DNA from: Termitomyces sp. T153
Taxonomy: Eukaryota > Basidiomycota > Agaricomycetes > Agaricales > Lyophyllaceae
Direction: 5' to 3'
NCBI GenBank assembly: GCA_018296165.2
Contig: JACKQL020000026.1
Span: 62,001-126,000 of the forward strand
Length of the DNA stretch: 64,000 bases
A program made the translations under genes and the position numbers. Each line of letters begins with the position of its first letter. Position 1 is the first letter of the stretch. The notes beneath the pieces are model-generated. The model was not told where the DNA came from, did not search any database, and was given only the letters and a program-made list of their open reading frames with translations. Below, piece after piece: positions 10,397 through 21,760 of this stretch.

Positions 10397-11239
10397 ATTA
10401 CAGTGTCATACCAAGCAAATGATCTTTGGTATGTTTAGGTACTGTTATATTTGTGTACTGAATCTACTGGGTGCTTATAGAAAATTTGAATTGTGTACTG
10501 GTTCTTGTCCCTCAGTTGATAGGTGTCCTGTTCTGATTCTTGTGTTGCTGTCATGTCTTGACTAACAATGCACAATTCACTATGCACATGTTGGTCTCAT
10601 TTCCACAGTGTTCCTGTTGCCTTGCTTCTCTCTGTTTTCTTCTGTGAATCATTTCAATTGCTCATGTTGCTTTATGTCTTACATCACTTCCAATGTGGAT
10701 ATCTGTCATTGAGTGCTTCTGACAGGCCTGTTGTGTTTGCCTTATTCCCTTGTTTTGCTGTCTCACAGTTGGCTTGTTTGGTGATTCTCTCAGAGTCTTC
10801 TATTTACATTTGCTTTCTGTATGTCTATTAACAGTGCTTTACTGTGTACTCTTTCTATTTTTTTGTGCTATGCTGCCTTCTTTTGCTTTGCCATTAAATT
10901 TCATTAAAGTACCTTTATTCTTCATATGAATCTCTCTGCCCTTTGACATGTCATCTAGTGGAATATACTGATATGGGGTCCTGTATTGTTAGCCATCATT
11001 GCATCTTTGTCCATTCATTCCATATGTGGATTTATGTCATAGAATGTTCTCATTACCCTGCCCTGATACTTTGTGTTTATTATCTTTTTCCTCTTTGTAA
11101 ATTGTTTATCCTTTTTAATATGTTGTCCTCCTCTGTATAATAAGGTGTCTGGTCTGGTTGCATTGACTCTGTAATCCTGTCTCCTGTCCTTCTCTCTACT
11201 CCTTGCATCTGTATCTATCTAATACATGTCAAGTTCACT
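10397..11239. other. Spacer, nothing recognised
   Basis: T-rich, CpG-poor sequence with only short, cysteine/leucine-rich frames of no evident homology. I see no repeat shared with the rest of the window. Confidence 0.4.
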
Positions 11240-13817
11240 ATGCCTCTGCACAAGCAAGCAAAATCTAGTGCCTCAAAAGTGAGGTCTCTTGTCCAACAGT
11301 TGAAGTCTTTGACAGTCTGTTCCACTGTGTTGTCCCCTATTATTGATATTGATGTTTATATCCTCAGGAATGAAGACCAACTCCAGTCATATGTCATTGT
11401 ATAATATGTCCTTCTGACATGTATATAATGACTTGCATTTCTCTAGCATATTTGACAATGTTTCCAGATCACTTGTTAATGTTGCAACAGCTTTGGATGA
11501 TTCCTCAGATTTTGTGTGCACTTATACTTCAAGTCATGCCATTTTTCATATCACTTATATTACATATATTTATACAGAGCATCAATGGTTTGCCTATGAA
11601 GTGTAAAGCTCTGCTTGTCTTTGAGAGGCATGTATTTTATAGCTGTTGCAGTCATGGATTTGCTTATTCATGCATCTATCAGTCCTGAGAGTTTTCCTTC
11701 AACTCCTTGCCCTAAGAAGAAGAAGACAGTTGGGGCTGCAGTTATTGACATGCCTGTTCTATATGTTTGTTATTTTCTTGATGACATGACATTGACTAGT
11801 TCCATAGTCACATGTTGGCCAGTTTACATGCTGATGATTCTGAATTTACCCCTGTCGGGCATCCTATGTGCATTATGAGTAATAACAGTACCTTAGAATT
11901 GCCTGATTATAATGCAGCTGCATGCGTACCCCAATCCATAAGGCTTTTCACACACTGCAATTACTGACTGTTACACTCAGAAAGCCATTCACTGTTACAT
12001 GGGTCTATCCTGCAGTAAAGGCTGAACCATCCAGCCCTGTTATTGATGCAGACACAAACATTGTACCTCTCTCTTCTAGTAGTCCTGTGATGATATCTTC
12101 AGATTTTAATGAGGACTTACCTATTGTTTCCAAGTTAGTTGTCCTGTTAATGTTGTATCAGCCATTTGTTAACTGATATACATTCTGTAGTCTCCACAAA
12201 TGTCTAGTCTCCAGGCCTCTTGCTGCTACAGATGCTAATGACAATGATGATGATGAATATGAAAATGTTAGAGGTTATCAGAGTGATAATATGTCTGATT
12301 TTGTCATTGATGATGACCCTTTTGTTGAAAATATAACTTCTGATGTCGGATTGAGTGCCTCTGCTATTTCCTCTGTTGCAGCCAGCCCCTTACTTATTCA
12401 TACTGCTGATATGTCTGGCAAAGACCTTGGTAGCTGTAACGAGTAAGTTTATTTTTTTTACTCTAACTCTTCTAGGAAAATAATCTGAACTCATTTATTT
12501 CCTCAGATTGGATGGCTCTACTGATCTGACTGATGAGTTGGCTGAATATACCATCATGCAGCCACAATATCAAGAGGATTTCATAAAACCTAGTTACAAG
12601 GGTCTACCACATCTACAGTACATCAGTTGCCTCACAAATTTTATTGGGTTCTGTTGTCTTAACTTTCTGTCCTGCAGAAAGCAGCTTAAAGTGCAGCCTT
12701 CTGGATACAACAAGTATAACAGTAATGGAAAGCTTCATTATTCCTGTATCCGCATAGTCACACAGTATATGAGTTTAGAAAACTGGGTGTGCATCTACAA
12801 TTTGCATATCTGTTTCTATTATTCTTACCATGATATAGCTTGCTGTTTCATGGTATTCTCTTTGTTTGCCATGGATTCTATGTTCATCTAGCAAGAATAG
12901 ATCCTAAAGATCTTCATTGTAACATTAAACATCCAGCCCTCCATGACCAGTCCAGACCTTTCTGTGTTTCTTTGTCTTCTGGTATGGTATCTGCTTCTCA
13001 CTTGATACATAGTTCTCTTGCTATTGGAGGATCTGCTGAGAAGTATGGACAGCATAAATTGGAAGTGTATGAATTCCATCAGGAATCCCTTTGACAGTTT
13101 TCTGTGCTTTGCCAAGTTATGAATTTGCCAAATGAGATTCACAGCACCATTTCCAGCCACAGTGTTGTGTTTGTATCCTGAGGAGAGGGTAAGACACCCA
13201 AGTACAACAATGGTACATGATCTACACCTCTTGTGATGTTTCAGCTTATGTAACATTGTTCAGATGGTGGATATGCAACACTGCAGAAGAATTATCCTGC
13301 ATCTGTTGGCCTTAACAATTCTATGTTCATGGAGGTCAATGCACCCATTTTCACTTCTGCCAGTGTATCAGATGTGTACAAGCCTATTGTCAAGTTTGAT
13401 TAGCAAGGTACTGCACTGTTATAAATCCATTGTTCCTTGTTCTTACATAATATAGTGCCTATTTACAATGGTTGAAATGAGACAGGAAGGCCTTTCTGTT
13501 TTCAGCCTGCTGATTTTGATGCTTTGCCTAGCTGGAGTTCTTATAAAAATAACAATGCTGAACTACCTGGAGGTTTGGTTGTCACTGCTGGATTCAGTAT
13601 AAACTAGTATGAAGCTGGGGGACATAAGTGGGTTGGCCATTTGTCCTTTGCTTCTGGATTGTCCTTATGTGTTACATGCAGGTATCTTACTCTCAATGTT
13701 CTTTTTGTTATACTCCTACACAATCCAATGTATGCCTTGGGTCTTGGTCCCACATCACCTGACAATATGCCTGCAAAGGGTAAACTCCACAAGGGCAAAG
13801 GGAAGGCCCATACCTGA
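11240..13817 (+). pseudogene. Spliced gene remnant of an uncharacterised multi-exon family
   Basis: Plus-strand exons can be followed from an ATG at 11240 (MPLHKQAKSSASKVRSLVQQ). They continue through a Lys-rich patch near 11710 (TPCPKKKKTVGAAV), an acidic stretch at 12220-12440 (DANDNDDDEYENVRGYQS), a GTAAGTTT...CAG intron at 12444-12506, a block at 12508-12720 (YKGLPHLQYISCL), one at 12890-13090 (HALHDQSRPF type), one at 13265-13400 (NYPASVGLNNSMFMEVNAP), one at 13505-13600 (ADFDALPSWSSY...GGLVVTAGFSI) and a basic C-terminus ending in TGA at 13817. From memory it resembles a multi-copy, function-unknown family of mushroom genomes; this is unverified. Frame breaks show decay. Confidence 0.5.
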
Positions 13818-16321
13818 ATGATATTTTCTTACTTTGTTGTACTACTCTGTGTGCTTTCCAATGTTATCATTTTGCTGATCTTTATTTGAAAACGTGATTG
13901 ACTGGAATATACTTATATATAGATATAGCATATATATACCTATGTATATGTGAACATTTTATGTGTTAGGTAGTTGTGTCCTTGTAATGTCAATCTCATC
14001 CACTTTGTAGTAGTTGGCTGGGATTGCTTACCAATGAATAACTTGGATCAATGATTGGTGTTGCATTTATTGCTTCAAAGTGTTTGGCTGGGTTATTTCT
14101 TACCAACACCTATGTTTATTGTTATTGAAGTATAACTAATATGTCTGCAGCAGTGGTTGCTGACTAACTTTGATTGACAATTGGTGTTTCCTATATATAA
14201 TGAGTCATGTATTTCAATATTCTTTCAATGTCATTTTCTCCCCTTGTGGCAATGAGTACAATGCCATTATCTCATCTCCAAATAGGAAACCCTAGATTTC
14301 ATTTGCATTCTTTGTACTCCAATGTCATTTCAAACACACTTGATATCAGTAAATATTTCAAGAATATGCTTGTCAAAGTATTGGGTAGCCTAAATATTGT
14401 TAATTCAACACTTATAATTTGTTTAGCATCTGGCATGCACCCTCACAGGTTGTGAAACCTATTAGTCTATAGCTAACCACAATGATGTGTTTGTTATTTT
14501 TTGAGATACCCTTCATGGAGTACCTGTTACTTGCATAACCAAGGACAAAGCTCTTGAGGCATTTTTCAAAGTAGTTCTTGCCTATTGCATATTGGATATC
14601 CAGACCCTTGTAGACAGTGCTGACCCTCATCAGCCATCCACCACTGGACCAGTATTGGAAAACAGTCAAACAGTACTTGTGAAGAGCTTTATTCTATCTA
14701 TTGTCCTTACACCTTTTTCTATAGCTAGTCCAAATGTGAGAAGAAACATACTCTGTAGAATGTATGGACTTGTCAATATGCCAAGCAAAAGGTTTGACTA
14801 TTGCAGTGTACATAAGAGCAGATTGAATCTAATTGTCACATGTATATAAATAATTGAAAGTTTGATCAATTTGTAATCTGTTGCTCCAGCAGCTGTTTAT
14901 GTAATTATACTCATGTGAAATCATGGACTGGGTTTTGACATCTGGACACTAGTCAAAACTCTTCATCCTCCACTTCACTACTGGTTGCTTTCATACATCT
15001 CACCTTTTCAATCTTCTTTTGCAATTGAATAAGAGGGTGTAATTTCCTATTATCACTATAAAGGGTACCTGACCCACATTTTGTTAAATTCTGGTGTTGC
15101 TTGATCTCTTTGGTGGAATTGAGCATGGAATTTTTCTTTGTTCTCAGTATACTGCAATTGGGTATCTAGAAAATTGATTACATAGGGAAGTACCTCTAAA
15201 TGCTACTATATTGGTTTTCCAGTTTGATATGCTGCTGCATATCCATTAATGCTACTATCCAAGTCTTCAAGTTCAATGTGCTGTAGCAATCTTGGTGCTA
15301 TCACTCCTAGGAAGAGGGAGCCTGTCATTTTATACCTTGAGAGACTCTATTACTTGACCTTGGTTTTACCTTGTCTTTGAGGGATCTCTACCTTGTACAT
15401 GGTGCAAATACTTGTTGTTTACTTAAGTGTTGCAACTATAGGGCTGAAGATATTTTCTGTTCATGTTGTCTGTATCCTTTCCCTATGCAGCTGTAAATCT
15501 ACTATGTTGCCAATTTCCTTCACAAAAACAAACAGTGTATTTAACAAAAATTAATATACACCACAAAATTTGAAGGTATGCCTGCTTACACCAATGTTCC
15601 ACTCTTTGACTCAAGCTCACAATGGTATTCCATGTAATGGACATATGTCATCTGTTATACTATATGTCATACTATTTGAACATTTATGCCTGTTTTTTTC
15701 ATCATATCTCTTACTTTCAGACATCACAATTTCTCCATGTCCTCCCTGCCATGCTCAACCATTGTCTGTTGGCATCCTCAAATGTCCATCAATTCTGCAG
15801 GCAGCCACCATATGCAAAAAATGGCCAAACTTGGCATTTAAGCAGTGACTGAGAGATATTTTGACATTTTGACCCAGGCAAACATTGTCACTCTGGTCTT
15901 TCAGTGCATATATTTAGCAACCAATCAAGCTTCCTATCCTCATTCACTCCTTCTTTCAAAGTTCTTACACTCACTTTGACTGCAAGTCTCACCACCTCAC
16001 ATTAAAAGGCTTTGATCACAACAACCATATGGTTGCTGTGTTCCACACATACCCAAATGATGTGCAATAATATCAAGACAAAGCTTTTACATACAGTTAC
16101 AAAGGACTCTCTTATAGCTTGCACACACAACGCATAATCATTCAACACTGTGTACCTAGCATAGTAATAAAGAAGCTTTGTTGCTAACTGATCTTATCTG
16201 ATACTCTCTTAGTAACATGGGGAGTGGGCTACTTTCCTCCATTTTCAGATGTCTCTGGACAACTTGGAGTGGCTGGGGGACAGCTTTATAGCACCAGTCT
16301 CAGCCTTGGACTCATGCACCA
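13818..16321. other. Long spacer without a recognised gene
   Basis: AT-rich and CpG-poor. Around 14490-14849 both strands hold open frames over the same bases (plus: ITKDKALEAFFKVVLAY; minus: GGWLMRVSTVYKGLDIQYAI), so at most one is real and I cannot decide which. The rest (14850-16321) shows no domain and no repeat that I recognise. Confidence 0.4.
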
Positions 16322-17457
16322 TGATGTGCTCCTATGCTTCCTAGCTGCCATGCAGAAAACCAAAGAGAAGGCCTAAATACTGGCAACTGAATAGAGTAGC
16401 TGGCAATAGGAAGTAATAGGAGGCAAGTCAATAACTGTTCTAGAAAGCAAGAGCTAATAGGTGTGAAGGGAAATGGCAAAGTGAGAAATGTTGCTATTGC
16501 TAGCCTAAATTGCTAGATGGTAATGAGAAGTTGCCAAGTTTCTGAGTAATGGAGGAAAAAGAAATAGAGACAAAAGAGTCACTAGAACAAGTTGCTAATG
16601 AAAGGGAAGCTAAGTGATAAAAAGGAAGTGGAGAACAGGGAATAGGTGAAATTGATATGGGACAAATGCAAATTAGTTGCTAGCCACAGTTGCTAGTGTT
16701 GATCAGTCACCAAAACACTAAAAGTACCTGCAGTTAGCACCTATGCTAGATCAAATACAAGGTTGTCAAGACTTGTTGCTAAGTCATTAATGATGACAAG
16801 AGAGAGCAGTAAAAGAAATCTAAAGCTGGTAAGCTGAGAGCTAATGAGGGGAACAATACTCTGTTGGCTGGTTATTGTCTCTATATACAGGCAGTATTTA
16901 TACTGTTTGTAGGTATAGTATTTAGAAAAGAAATATTAGTTGCTGCTAGCAACAGCATCTGCCAAAGTGTCCCTGATACATACTGGATGTCAGTATGGTA
17001 AACAAGTATTTGTATATGATGTCAACAAAATGCATAATAAATGTCAGAAACAATAAAAGAGCATACTCAATGTCAATATCTGAAGTATAGACACCATTCA
17101 GGTATGTTTGTAAGCAAGACAAGAAAAATGATAAGTAAGAGGTCACATGGCCTTTAATATATCTGTTTTTGAGAGGAGGTATTGTTATTGCTAGGCAATG
17201 TTGCTAGCAATCATTGCTAATGAAGGTCTTGGTCTTATTGTTCTAGATCCAAAGGCGAGACTCCATGTGATAAAGCTTGTGATGAAGCAGTCTTGTAGTC
17301 ACTAGAACTCTGTGCAATGGCTATGTTGTTCTATGCCTTAGAGCTAGATCTCACATAATGAAGTTGTGTGACTTGTACAAACTTATGCTGTGTTTGTATT
17401 AGGTGCTGCCCAGATAAGATAGTCCCAGATGTCAACAATGGTGCTTGGGTCTTATCA
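16322..17457 (-). repeat. LTR-A copy (probable 3' LTR of element G)
   Basis: 1136 bp. Minus-strand ends are TGATAAGACCC and GAGCACATCA, as in the copies at 21761-24027, 45078-46200 and 60131-61327. Rich in TAGCAAC/GTTGCTA words that correspond to TAGCGAC in the youngest copy. Flanking bases ACCA and TCCT do not match. Confidence 0.85.
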
Positions 17458-17636
17458 TCCTCCCCTGTGCCAAAATCCTGACTGTCTTCAGTCAACCAAA
17501 GTCCTGTGATTGCTTGCATAGTCTATGCAACTGGAAATGCAAGAATAAAAGCAGCTAGCAATTAGTTTGACTTTGTCAGAGTCCCATCTCTACTTCCTTA
17601 TCTCTTCACTTCTCTTGCCCTCTCAATCTTATCATT

Positions 17637-19663
17637 ATGTCCTCTGATCTTGTCATACAGCTTGAGAAGCATGCCATAGCCCAAGCATTTCTGGATAGGA
17701 TTGACCACTTTCTCTCTGTTGCATGTGACTTGTTGGTGACAAACCCTTGTTTAGTGGTCACTGCTGTCTTTAAAATATGACTATGGTGGTTTGAGAGGGC
17801 TGGGAGTGGAATGGAGTGGGCTGAGCTAGTGACTGTTGACAAGGAGCATTGACAATTATATAAGATATATAAAGGGGAAGATTGGATTTGAGAGTTTAAT
17901 AAGCATTTTGTGAGTCTCCTTCTTCATTTCTTAGCAACATTGTTAATGCTTTTGCTAGGCTCCTCTTCTGTTGTTGCTAGAGTTTTTGTTGGAGGATTTG
18001 GAAGCTGGCATAACAGTAAGTGCTAGTGACATTACAAAGGCTAGCAACACTGCTAAGGTAACTTTGGCTGTCTGAGGACTTGGCATCTAATAACCAGTTT
18101 TTCTCCTAGCACCCACCACATGAGCTGACAATAATGACAAGGGCTAAGCATAGTGAAGGCTCAGGAGGTGAGGGTAGTGTGAATTGAGAGGACATTGAGG
18201 AGGCTGGGCCCTCTACTTCCAAGTGTGCAGCTGGTGGCATTGCTAAGGAGTTGGCAACATTGCCAAGAGTAGCAACAACTCCAAAAGGTAAAGAGAAGGC
18301 CAAAGAGGAGGCCAAAGAGGAGGAGGAGTTTGAGGAGTTTGAGGTAAGTCCTTTTTCATTGCTCACACTCAGCAAAAGCCACTAACACTGTTACAGGAAC
18401 CAATTCAAGACTTGTTTACTAATAAATGTCTGGTCAGTCTTCTTTGTTGGCAAAAGACCTTGACTGTAGTGGATACAGATATGGGCACAGGAGTAGTGTT
18501 GAAGAAAGCAAAGAAAAAGATAATGGTGTCACCTAAGGAGAGGCAAGCATTCAAAGAGAGACAAGGAGTGGTAAGTGTGTAGCAACCTTTGCTAGCATAT
18601 TTGCTAACCACCTTTTCAAGTACAACAACTGTTGGGCAGAGAACAACCCAGAGGGGTGCTGGTACCCCACTGGCACTCAACCCTGCTATTGCTGTGATAG
18701 CTCAAGAAAGAATTATTTGTACAGGAGTAAGTCATCAAGGAGTACTGGCAGAAAGTTTGTAAAGAGAATAGTGACAAGAATGGTCTTGGTGCAATAGGCC
18801 AGGGTTTTCATGGAGCAACAGTGGGAGTTAGCAGTGGAAGGTGAGCTGCTACAGATCAAGCACTCAAGCTTGAATCTGCCAACTTTGCAGGATAGGACCA
18901 TTGTGGGCAATAGCAATGTTGCTCAGAGGAAGAAGCAGGAGAAAAGTTGAGAGGTAGTCAAGAGTGAAGACAATGCTAGTGACAAGGAAGGCAATAGTGA
19001 CAGCAATGGTAGGAATGATGTGCCCTTGGCATATGAACAAGCAGCAAGTCCAGCCTCTGTCACTTAAGACACTTGCTAGCAAGAAAGAGGAGGAGGAGTA
19101 GAAGGAGAAGGAGAAGGATGTGGAGATGAGGGAGGAAACCCCCATGGCAGCAGTCATTAAGAAAGAGGGGGAAGTAGAGCAAGAGAGTGAAGAAAAGAGG
19201 TGATGGAGGTTGAAAAGGATGAAAGAGACAAGGAACAGAAGGAGAAGCTTCAACAGCCAGTAAGTCTTTTTCTTTTGGTATAAATGCTTGCTAACTAGTT
19301 TGCTAGATTGTCTGGACCAACATCCTTCTATGGCAAGTGGGCAATGATGAGCTAGAGTGGTTGAGGAAAGACTTAGCCTTGCCAACTCTGCTAATATTGG
19401 CAATGTTGCTAAGAGGGTATAAGGATTGGGCAGCTGTGTTAAGAAAGTGTCTTTAGAAAGAGTTGGAAATGACCAGAGCAGAGTTGTTGGAGGCCAGAGT
19501 GAGGTTTGCTGTCACTAAGCATTTGCTAATGACAGTGGTGGGCTACTGTAGCAACTGTCAGGCATTCTTGGCTTGGCAGGAGGAAAACAGGATTGGTAAG
19601 AAGGACTGGGATGAGTGGGAGATGGGGGAGGTACTTGGCAATGATGCTGATCTTGACACTTAG
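17637..19663 (+). pseudogene. Antisense gene of element G: cysteine-cluster and coiled-coil protein, introns visible
   Basis: Plus strand, opposite to the element. A short first ORF (17637-17780, 48 codons) is followed by exons with GTAAGT donors at about 18342 and 18570 and acceptors at about 18396 and 18620. The exons encode an acidic/basic N-terminal part (KGKEKAKEEAKEEEEFEEFE), then at 18621-18716 a cysteine cluster reading Y-x2-C-x8-C-x8-C-x2-C-x6-Y. The terminal Tyr codons look like G-to-A changed Cys codons. Glu/Lys-rich sequence follows, and a last exon (about 19309-19663) with a heptad-like C-terminus (ELLEARVRFAVTKHLLM) ending in TAG. The layout parallels the antisense genes of E and F. 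Possible zinc-cluster protein; several stops. Confidence 0.6.
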
Positions 19664-20181
19664 TGACCCCCACTCTCTGTATATACATTTTTGATATTAG
19701 TGAACAGACATAGATTAGCCTCTTTAAGAGGCTTCTTTTTATCTCATTGTACTTGTAGACTGGTCCTTTTAAGGGGCCCAAGACAAAATGTAAGATATCA
19801 ATAGGATCAGTGAGAGTAAGAAAAAAAAGAATAGGTTCATATAAATCAAAGGGAGAGAGTATAAGCAAGGTAAATGAGTCTTTACACACTAGCAACAAAG
19901 GGGGAAATGCTTAGTAGAGCATCATGGCATGAAAACCCCCAAAGGTGTGCCAAGCACTAGTGACAAGGCAGTAAAGCACAGCATCTTAACAAAAGCAAAA
20001 AGATAGTAATAAAACTGTCTGTGAAGTGTTTTTCAACAAGCATAGTGCAATAAGAGAATAGCAAGATGAAGGACTTAATGTTTTTAGATGGTATATGGCA
20101 GTTTTTTCAAATGGCTAATAAATTTCATAAGTAACATGAAAGGTCAAGTCAAGGAATGTTGCTAGGGCTTAGCAAATGGTT
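19664..20181. other. Intergenic strip between convergent antisense gene and integrase tail
   Basis: No coding sequence. Contains the perfect 7-bp stem GCCTCTT-T-AAGAGGC at 19718-19732, followed by a T-rich run, and a CCTTTTAAGGGG near-palindrome around 19767. Either could be a shared 3'-end or termination signal for two convergent transcripts; this is inference. Confidence 0.4.
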
Positions 20182-20740
20182 TTAATCATCATCATTGTTA
20201 GCAATGTTGCCAGTGTTGTTATTGTCTACAAGGTTGGTTTGTTCAAGTTTGCAAAGGCATGAGGTATCAATGTCAAAAGCATTGCTAGGCACTGAGATGT
20301 GTTCTCTAGCAAAATAAGGGACCAAGCAAAATGCAGCTACTGGGCAATGCAACACTAAATCATCTAATTCACAAAGAATGTAAGCACCACCATGGTTATG
20401 AGATATTACCACTAATGGGCCCATGTATTGAGGCCTCATCTTCTTGTTATGGGTCACCTCTATTCTAGTATTCCTCATTAGGACAAGGTTGCCAGTTTGA
20501 AAGTTGTAGTTGCAAATTGTAGCTGCATGTTCTGCTTCAAAGCAAATGGTAGCTAAGCAACAAGTGCTAATAACATTGTCATGGAGTCATTCAAGGTCTT
20601 CTTGGCAACATTGAAAGTCAATTGCTTAGCAGGCCATGAGGTTAGTAGATAATAAGAAAGAGTTTGGTGGAGGTTGCAGGTATGTTGCTTCCACTATGTC
20701 AGCTGGAAGAAGGGGGTGGGTACCAGTAGTAGCATAATAA
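20182..20740 (-). pseudogene. Ty3 integrase C-terminal region of element G
   Basis: Minus-strand reading from about 20740 (EATYLQPPPNSFLLSTNLM) through NYNFQTGNLVLMRNTRIE, then HNKKMRPQYMGPLVVISHNH and ELDDLVLHCPVAAFCLVPYF to a stop at 20182. The G-x-L-V-L-M-R-N-T and MRPQYMGPLVV blocks are the C-terminal GPY/F-type module of a basidiomycete Ty3 integrase. The catalytic core is not present; a short Asn/Asp-rich tail closes the frame. Stops and a frameshift precede 20478. Confidence 0.75.
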
Positions 20741-21760
20741 GAAGAGCAACCCATTTGCTTGCAAACTGTAACATATTCTGAACAAAACACAGAGTAAGTA
20801 GCTATACTCTACCTCAACTGATTGGGATGCAGGACCCTGAGAACACATCAGATCCTTTGAAGAAGGATGTGAAAGCATACAAACAAGTTGAAAAGCTGCT
20901 TCAAGACCTTTGTGAAGGAAGATGTCCAACTGACAACAGTGAAATATCTGCAATGAACAATGATCTGAATCTGTTGAATTACAAAGACTTTCCATGTCTT
21001 TAGCAAGCTTGTGCAGCACTCACTGTGAAAAGGAAAGACAAAAAACTTGATGTTGCCCTCTGTGCTTGCATCACTGAGATAGTGGGGGTGTTGAATCTCT
21101 ATCTTGATTCTGAGCTGTCATATACCTGGAGAGAGGCATCAATGCTTGTTGCAAGGTCTCAGAAAAAAGGTGTTTACCATGCCAGAAATTTATACACATA
21201 GATCCATCAATTTCTACAGCACAGCACCCTTCCAATCTATAACCATGGCAGATTTTAAAACTCAATCCTCACAGATGAGGATTTTTCATCAGCAATTCAT
21301 CTCCATTTGCAAGAGGTTGCAAAAGAAACATATATTGGAGCATAAGATATTGTTGACTTTGTTGCATCAGTTCCAATGCAGGAGAAATTTCATGCAATGA
21401 GGGCTAAAAAAACAAAGATCACAGTCTAAACAGCACAGCAGTGGTTATATACTATGGGCTGGAGATACATGCAGCAATAAAATGGAATGTACATTGATGG
21501 CCATGAATATAAAGATGTAGTCACGTACTAAAATGCATTTATTGAACAATAGAAAAAGTATGAGATGTGCATGATGACTTACAACAATGATGGAAACTCT
21601 GACAAGGAGTTGAAGGGCTTTGCTGTTCCTCCTGATCAATGATTCTGGCTTATCATTGCCATCTATGATGAATCAACATTCTACAAAAATGATCAGTGCA
21701 AGACCTGCTAGGGACACAAATCAGACAAACCTGTACTGCAAAAGAAAGAGGAAGGAACTT

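Larger units (their letters stand above)
16322..20740 (-). mobile_element. Ty3/gypsy remnant G: integrase tail, antisense gene, 3' LTR-A
   Basis: Reading on the minus strand: integrase C-terminus (20740-20182), a convergent plus-strand gene (17637-19663), then an LTR-A copy whose 5' end is at 17457. The order pol, antisense gene, 3' LTR is the one seen in elements E and F. This LTR-A has no 4-bp duplication at its two ends, unlike the three plus-strand LTR-A copies, which fits its being one LTR of a larger element. The upstream parts of the element are lost near 20740-20830, where a DDE transposase begins. Confidence 0.65.

Noticed and set aside
14412..14849. Overlapping open frames on both strands
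   Set aside because: Both strands are open over the same bases and neither shows a domain or homologous copy, so no gene is called.
16322..17457. Interpretation of this LTR-A as a solo insertion
   Set aside because: No matching 4-bp flanks; its position next to an integrase tail and antisense gene fits a 3' LTR of element G better.
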